Shown: positions 5,597 through 7,886 of the stretch, piece by piece | How positions within the stretch are numbered: the first letter of the stretch is position 1 | Layout: every line of letters begins with the position of its first letter | Origin: Thermoprotei archaeon | GTDB lineage: Archaea > Thermoproteota > Thermoprotei > Thermofilales > B15-G2 | Length of the DNA: 7,886 nucleotides | Direction of reading: 5' to 3' | Assembly: GCA_003649445.1 (NCBI GenBank) | Contig: QMRV01000082.1 | Span: 1 to 7,886 of the forward strand | Translations under genes and position numbers: made by a program | The notes under the pieces: model-generated | Seen by the model: only the letters and a program-made list of their open reading frames with translations | Told to the model about the DNA's origin: nothing | Databases searched by the model: none

Positions 5597-6631
5597 TTAT
5601 AAAATTTTTTTATAGACCTCAATATATTCTTTTACGGTTTTTCCCCAACAAAAATATTTGGCTCTCTCAATACTTCTTTTTGACTGTTTATAATATTCTT
5701 CCTCGTCATCAATTAAACTCTCTATTTTATCTGCTAAATCAAAGCTATCTCCTGGATAAAATGTTAAGGACTGTGGGCCTGCAACCTCATAAGCTCCACC
5801 AGCTCTCGGCACAATAACAGGTAACCCGGAGCCCATAGCCTCTAGTACAGAAAATCCAAAAGGCTCTGCAGAAGCTGTGTGAACATAAATAGACGCTATT
5901 CTATAAAGCTTAATTACATCATAGAAAGGCATTCTTTTAAGAAACCGCACTTTATTTTCTAGCCCCATCTTTTTAACAAGTTTCAAAATCTTAAATCTTA
6001 AAGGCCCATCTCCACGTATGATTACTTTAAATAATTTTCTTCCTCTAACTAGTTTCAATGCATGTAAAAAGACTTCAGGCTCTTTTGCGGGAACAAACCT
6101 ACCTATCCATAAAAGTACATGTCTTTTTCTAGGAACCCGAGGAACATTTACTCTAAATTCATCTAAGAGACCGTGATAAATCACCTTTGTAGCTTTTACA
6201 CCTAAATACTTATAGAGCATTGTACTGGTATAATTACTTATCGCAATTATAGGAACGCCTATGCTATAGAGTACTTCTAAACACTTCATTTCTTTAATAT
6301 AGTAAGGTTTTTTCGAAAATGTCTCTACCCAAATATTAGGATATCCATGCTCCGTTAAGATAATTTTCTCAAAATTACTTATACTGCAACCATCTATGGC
6401 TGAATTAACATGAAAAACATCATACTCCAAACATGAAGCAATTTTTTCCAAAAAAATACTTCTAGTAAATAAGTTTATATATGGGAGACGAGTTTTCGGT
6501 AAGAAAAGAAATCTAATACCGTCAATGTTATATTTTTTATCAGAAATTAAAATAACAATGTGATTTTTCTTCAGTTCATTAAGCATGCCAATAGTATAAT
6601 GTTCTACGTGAGGAGTAAAAGCTATTTTCAC
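5597..6631 (-). CDS. GT4-family glycosyltransferase (GT-B fold)
   Basis: A predicted retaining sugar-nucleotide transferase of 344 residues acting in the cytoplasm or at the membrane face. The C-terminal donor-binding half is clear: LLWIGRFVPAKEPE (173-186) carries the phosphate-contacting Arg178 and Lys183, IIRGDGPL (204-211) follows, and EPFGFSVLE (256-264) is the E-x7-E signature, followed by GSGLPVIVPRAGGAYEV. The N-terminal half (KIAFTPHVEHYTIGMLNEL) is short and lacks the Gly-Gly loop seen at this place in many GT4 enzymes, so the acceptor side may be unusual. GTG 6631 was chosen because TTTATATA ends 22 bases before it, the leaderless spacing. The gene is strongly AT-rich, with many AAA, ATA and TTA codons. 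It is divergent from the ALG11-like gene. The sugar and acceptor are not identifiable. Confidence 0.9.
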   Translation of the reverse strand: MKIAFTPHVEHYTIGMLNELKKNHIVILISDKKYNIDGIRFLFLPKTRLPYINLFTRSIFLEKIASCLEYDVFHVNSAIDGCSISNFEKIILTEHGYPNIWVETFSKKPYYIKEMKCLEVLYSIGVPIIAISNYTSTMLYKYLGVKATKVIYHGLLDEFRVNVPRVPRKRHVLLWIGRFVPAKEPEVFLHALKLVRGRKLFKVIIRGDGPLRFKILKLVKKMGLENKVRFLKRMPFYDVIKLYRIASIYVHTASAEPFGFSVLEAMGSGLPVIVPRAGGAYEVAGPQSLTFYPGDSFDLADKIESLIDDEEEYYKQSKRSIERAKYFCWGKTVKEYIEVYKKIL

Positions 6632-6652
6632 GAAGGTAGTATATTCAGATGT

Positions 6653-6660
6653 TATATAAA
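6653..6660 (-). promoter_or_regulatory. TATA box for the GT4 gene
   Basis: The minus strand carries TTTATATA, centred about 26 bases before GTG 6631. This is one of the clearest archaeal promoters in the window and supports a leaderless message starting at the GTG. Confidence 0.7.
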
Positions 6661-6722
6661 ATCTGCTTCAGAACTCACAGCCCCGTTAAAGACATTTACC
6701 AACATTAGTATAGGAACATATC

Positions 6723-6730
6723 TTTATATC
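6723..6730 (+). promoter_or_regulatory. TATA box for the ALG11-like gene
   Basis: TTTATATC is centred about 39 bases before GTG 6766 and 21 bases before an alternative in-frame TTG at 6748. It predicts a transcript start near 6753 and so a short leader before GTG 6766. It is divergent from the box at 6653-6660, about 70 bases away. Confidence 0.5.
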
Positions 6731-6765
6731 AACGTTTCTCAATAGATTTGAGGTCTAAGAGCCAG

Positions 6766-7886
6766 GTGATTAACATTAAAATAGTAGTTGCAAACTATGC
6801 GTGGAACCATCTAGGCGGGGCAACTTTAGTTTGTGCTCATGCAGCAAAAGCTTTTCTCGATAAAGGTTTCGACGTCATAGCAGTCTCACTGACCAACTTC
6901 AATAAAAATGAATATTTAAAAGAATATGGTATAGATTTAAAAAATATTAAAGTATACTCGCTAATTTCAAAAGATCCCTCAGCTTTTAGTCTCTACTATA
7001 GACTCATATACTGGATTCCTTTAATGAAAGCAATTAAAAAAGAAAAACCTCAAGTACTTTTCACAGACGTAGAACTTTACAAACCTGTACTAAAACTCAA
7101 AAAGAAGATCGGTTTCAAAATACTAGAATATATACACTTTCCCTATGTAGTAGAAAAAGATAAGATAAATGAACTACCGATAGAATACATAAAAGCTCTA
7201 AAGGAATACTTAGGAGAACTAAAAACTCAATACAAGAAATACGAAAAACATCTTTGGAAATACTACTATAAATTCTGGCTAAAACTTTACAAAAAAGTAG
7301 CTAGAGAAAACCCCTTCCACTACGCTGACGTAGTAATGTCCAACTCAAAGTACACTGCTAGGTTATCGAAAATAGTGTGGGGTAGAGAGCCAATAGTTCT
7401 AAATCCTCCCGTTAAAATAAAAGATTTCACTAAATATTCTACAAAATCAATTGATCAAAGAGAAAATGCTGTTGTTATGATAAGTAGAATATCTCCAGAA
7501 AAAAGAATAGAGGAAGCAATAGATGCAATAGCATTAACCAAAACAAAACCACTACTTAGAGTAATAGGAAGAATATCACCATATAATATAAAGTATAAAA
7601 AATACTTAGAGAGAAAGGCTAAAGAAAAAAACATTAAAATAGAATTTCAGTGTGATGTTCCTAGAGAAAAATTAGTAGAACTTATAGCGAGGTCGAAAAT
7701 ATTCATACACACTACAAGAGGAGAACACTTCGGGATAGCAGTAGTTGAAGCAATGGCTGCGGGACTGCCAGTTATTGTCCATAAAAGTGGAGGCCCCTAT
7801 GAAGATATAATAGACTATGGAAAATACGGAATGTTCTACGAAAATTTAGTTGACCTTTCTCAAAAAATAGATGAATTATTAAAAGA
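6766..7886 (+). CDS. ALG11-like GT4 glycosyltransferase, partial at the 3' end
   Basis: The frame is open from GTG 6766 to the window edge (373 complete codons, no stop). The N-terminal acceptor domain begins IKIVVANYAWNHLGGA (4-19) with the GT4 Gly-Gly loop. ILEYIHFPYV (119-128) recalls the YVHYP motif of eukaryotic ALG11. After a basic, aromatic stretch (about 146-180) comes ADVVMSNSKYT (187-197), then VLNPPV (211-216), SRISPEKR (240-247) and GEHFGIAVVEAMAAG (319-333), which holds the E-x7-E residues Glu320 and Glu328, followed by HKSGGPYEDI. This set matches from memory the ALG11/GDP-mannose alpha-1,2-mannosyltransferase branch of GT4 better than generic GT4 enzymes. It would extend a lipid-linked oligosaccharide with mannose or a related sugar. 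The start is open: TTG 6748 is in frame, but GTG 6766 is nearer the conserved strand and downstream of the predicted transcript start. Only the last part of the C-terminal domain is missing. Confidence 0.88.
   Translation, partial: MINIKIVVANYAWNHLGGATLVCAHAAKAFLDKGFDVIAVSLTNFNKNEYLKEYGIDLKNIKVYSLISKDPSAFSLYYRLIYWIPLMKAIKKEKPQVLFTDVELYKPVLKLKKKIGFKILEYIHFPYVVEKDKINELPIEYIKALKEYLGELKTQYKKYEKHLWKYYYKFWLKLYKKVARENPFHYADVVMSNSKYTARLSKIVWGREPIVLNPPVKIKDFTKYSTKSIDQRENAVVMISRISPEKRIEEAIDAIALTKTKPLLRVIGRISPYNIKYKKYLERKAKEKNIKIEFQCDVPREKLVELIARSKIFIHTTRGEHFGIAVVEAMAAGLPVIVHKSGGPYEDIIDYGKYGMFYENLVDLSQKIDELLK

Noticed and set aside
5587..5817. Plus-strand open frame of 76 codons
   Set aside because: It is antisense to the 3' end of the GT4 gene, whose frame carries strong motifs; nothing independent supports this frame.
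6560..6745. Plus-strand open frame of 61 codons across the divergent promoter
   Set aside because: It begins antisense to the GT4 N-terminus and reads through both TATA boxes, so it is unlikely to be translated.

Overview
The window looks like a piece of a thermophilic archaeal chromosome, most likely Thermoproteota (crenarchaeal). The evidence is AT-rich archaeal TATA boxes about 21-28 bases before the start codons of most genes, several apparently leaderless GTG or ATG starts with no Shine-Dalgarno leader, heavy use of AGA/AGG, ATA and CTA codons, and Lys/Glu-rich proteins. It also carries a coiled-coil gene whose N-terminus resembles the archaeal DUF3782/COG5493-type family. The exact genus cannot be read from the sequence.

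Layout, left to right. 1-277 (minus) is the N-terminal part of a heptad-repeat coiled-coil protein cut by the window edge. 303-497 is a gap with no convincing gene. 498-1382 (minus) is a GT2 (GT-A fold) glycosyltransferase. 1463-2839 (minus) is an alkaline-phosphatase/sulfatase-superfamily enzyme whose expected nucleophile is Ser rather than Cys. 2840-2933 is a divergent promoter region. 2934-3965 (plus) is a second GT2 glycosyltransferase with a C-terminal membrane segment. It runs tail to tail into 3939-5444 (minus), a 501-residue polysaccharide/lipid-linked-oligosaccharide flippase, with the two coding ends overlapping by 27 bases. 5597-6631 (minus) is a GT4 (GT-B fold) glycosyltransferase. 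6632-6765 is a second divergent promoter region. 6766-7886 (plus) is another GT4 enzyme, open at the right edge, that resembles eukaryotic ALG11 mannosyltransferases.

Read together, positions 498-7886 form a surface-glycan assembly locus. Two GT2 and two GT4 enzymes could build a lipid-linked oligosaccharide on the cytoplasmic side, the flippase would turn it across the membrane, and the sulfatase-like enzyme could edit or decorate it with a phospho- or sulfo-group. The glycan could feed protein N-glycosylation (S-layer, archaella) or another exopolysaccharide. No oligosaccharyltransferase (AglB), sugar-nucleotide synthesis gene or S-layer gene lies in the window, so the acceptor remains an inference.

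The genes are not a simple operon: nearly every one has its own TATA-like promoter, and orientation changes several times. Base composition is mosaic. The flippase is close to half G+C in lines I counted, while the GT4 gene next to it is near one quarter, with the break near 5445-5600. This suggests gene-by-gene assembly of the locus, as is usual for surface-polysaccharide regions.
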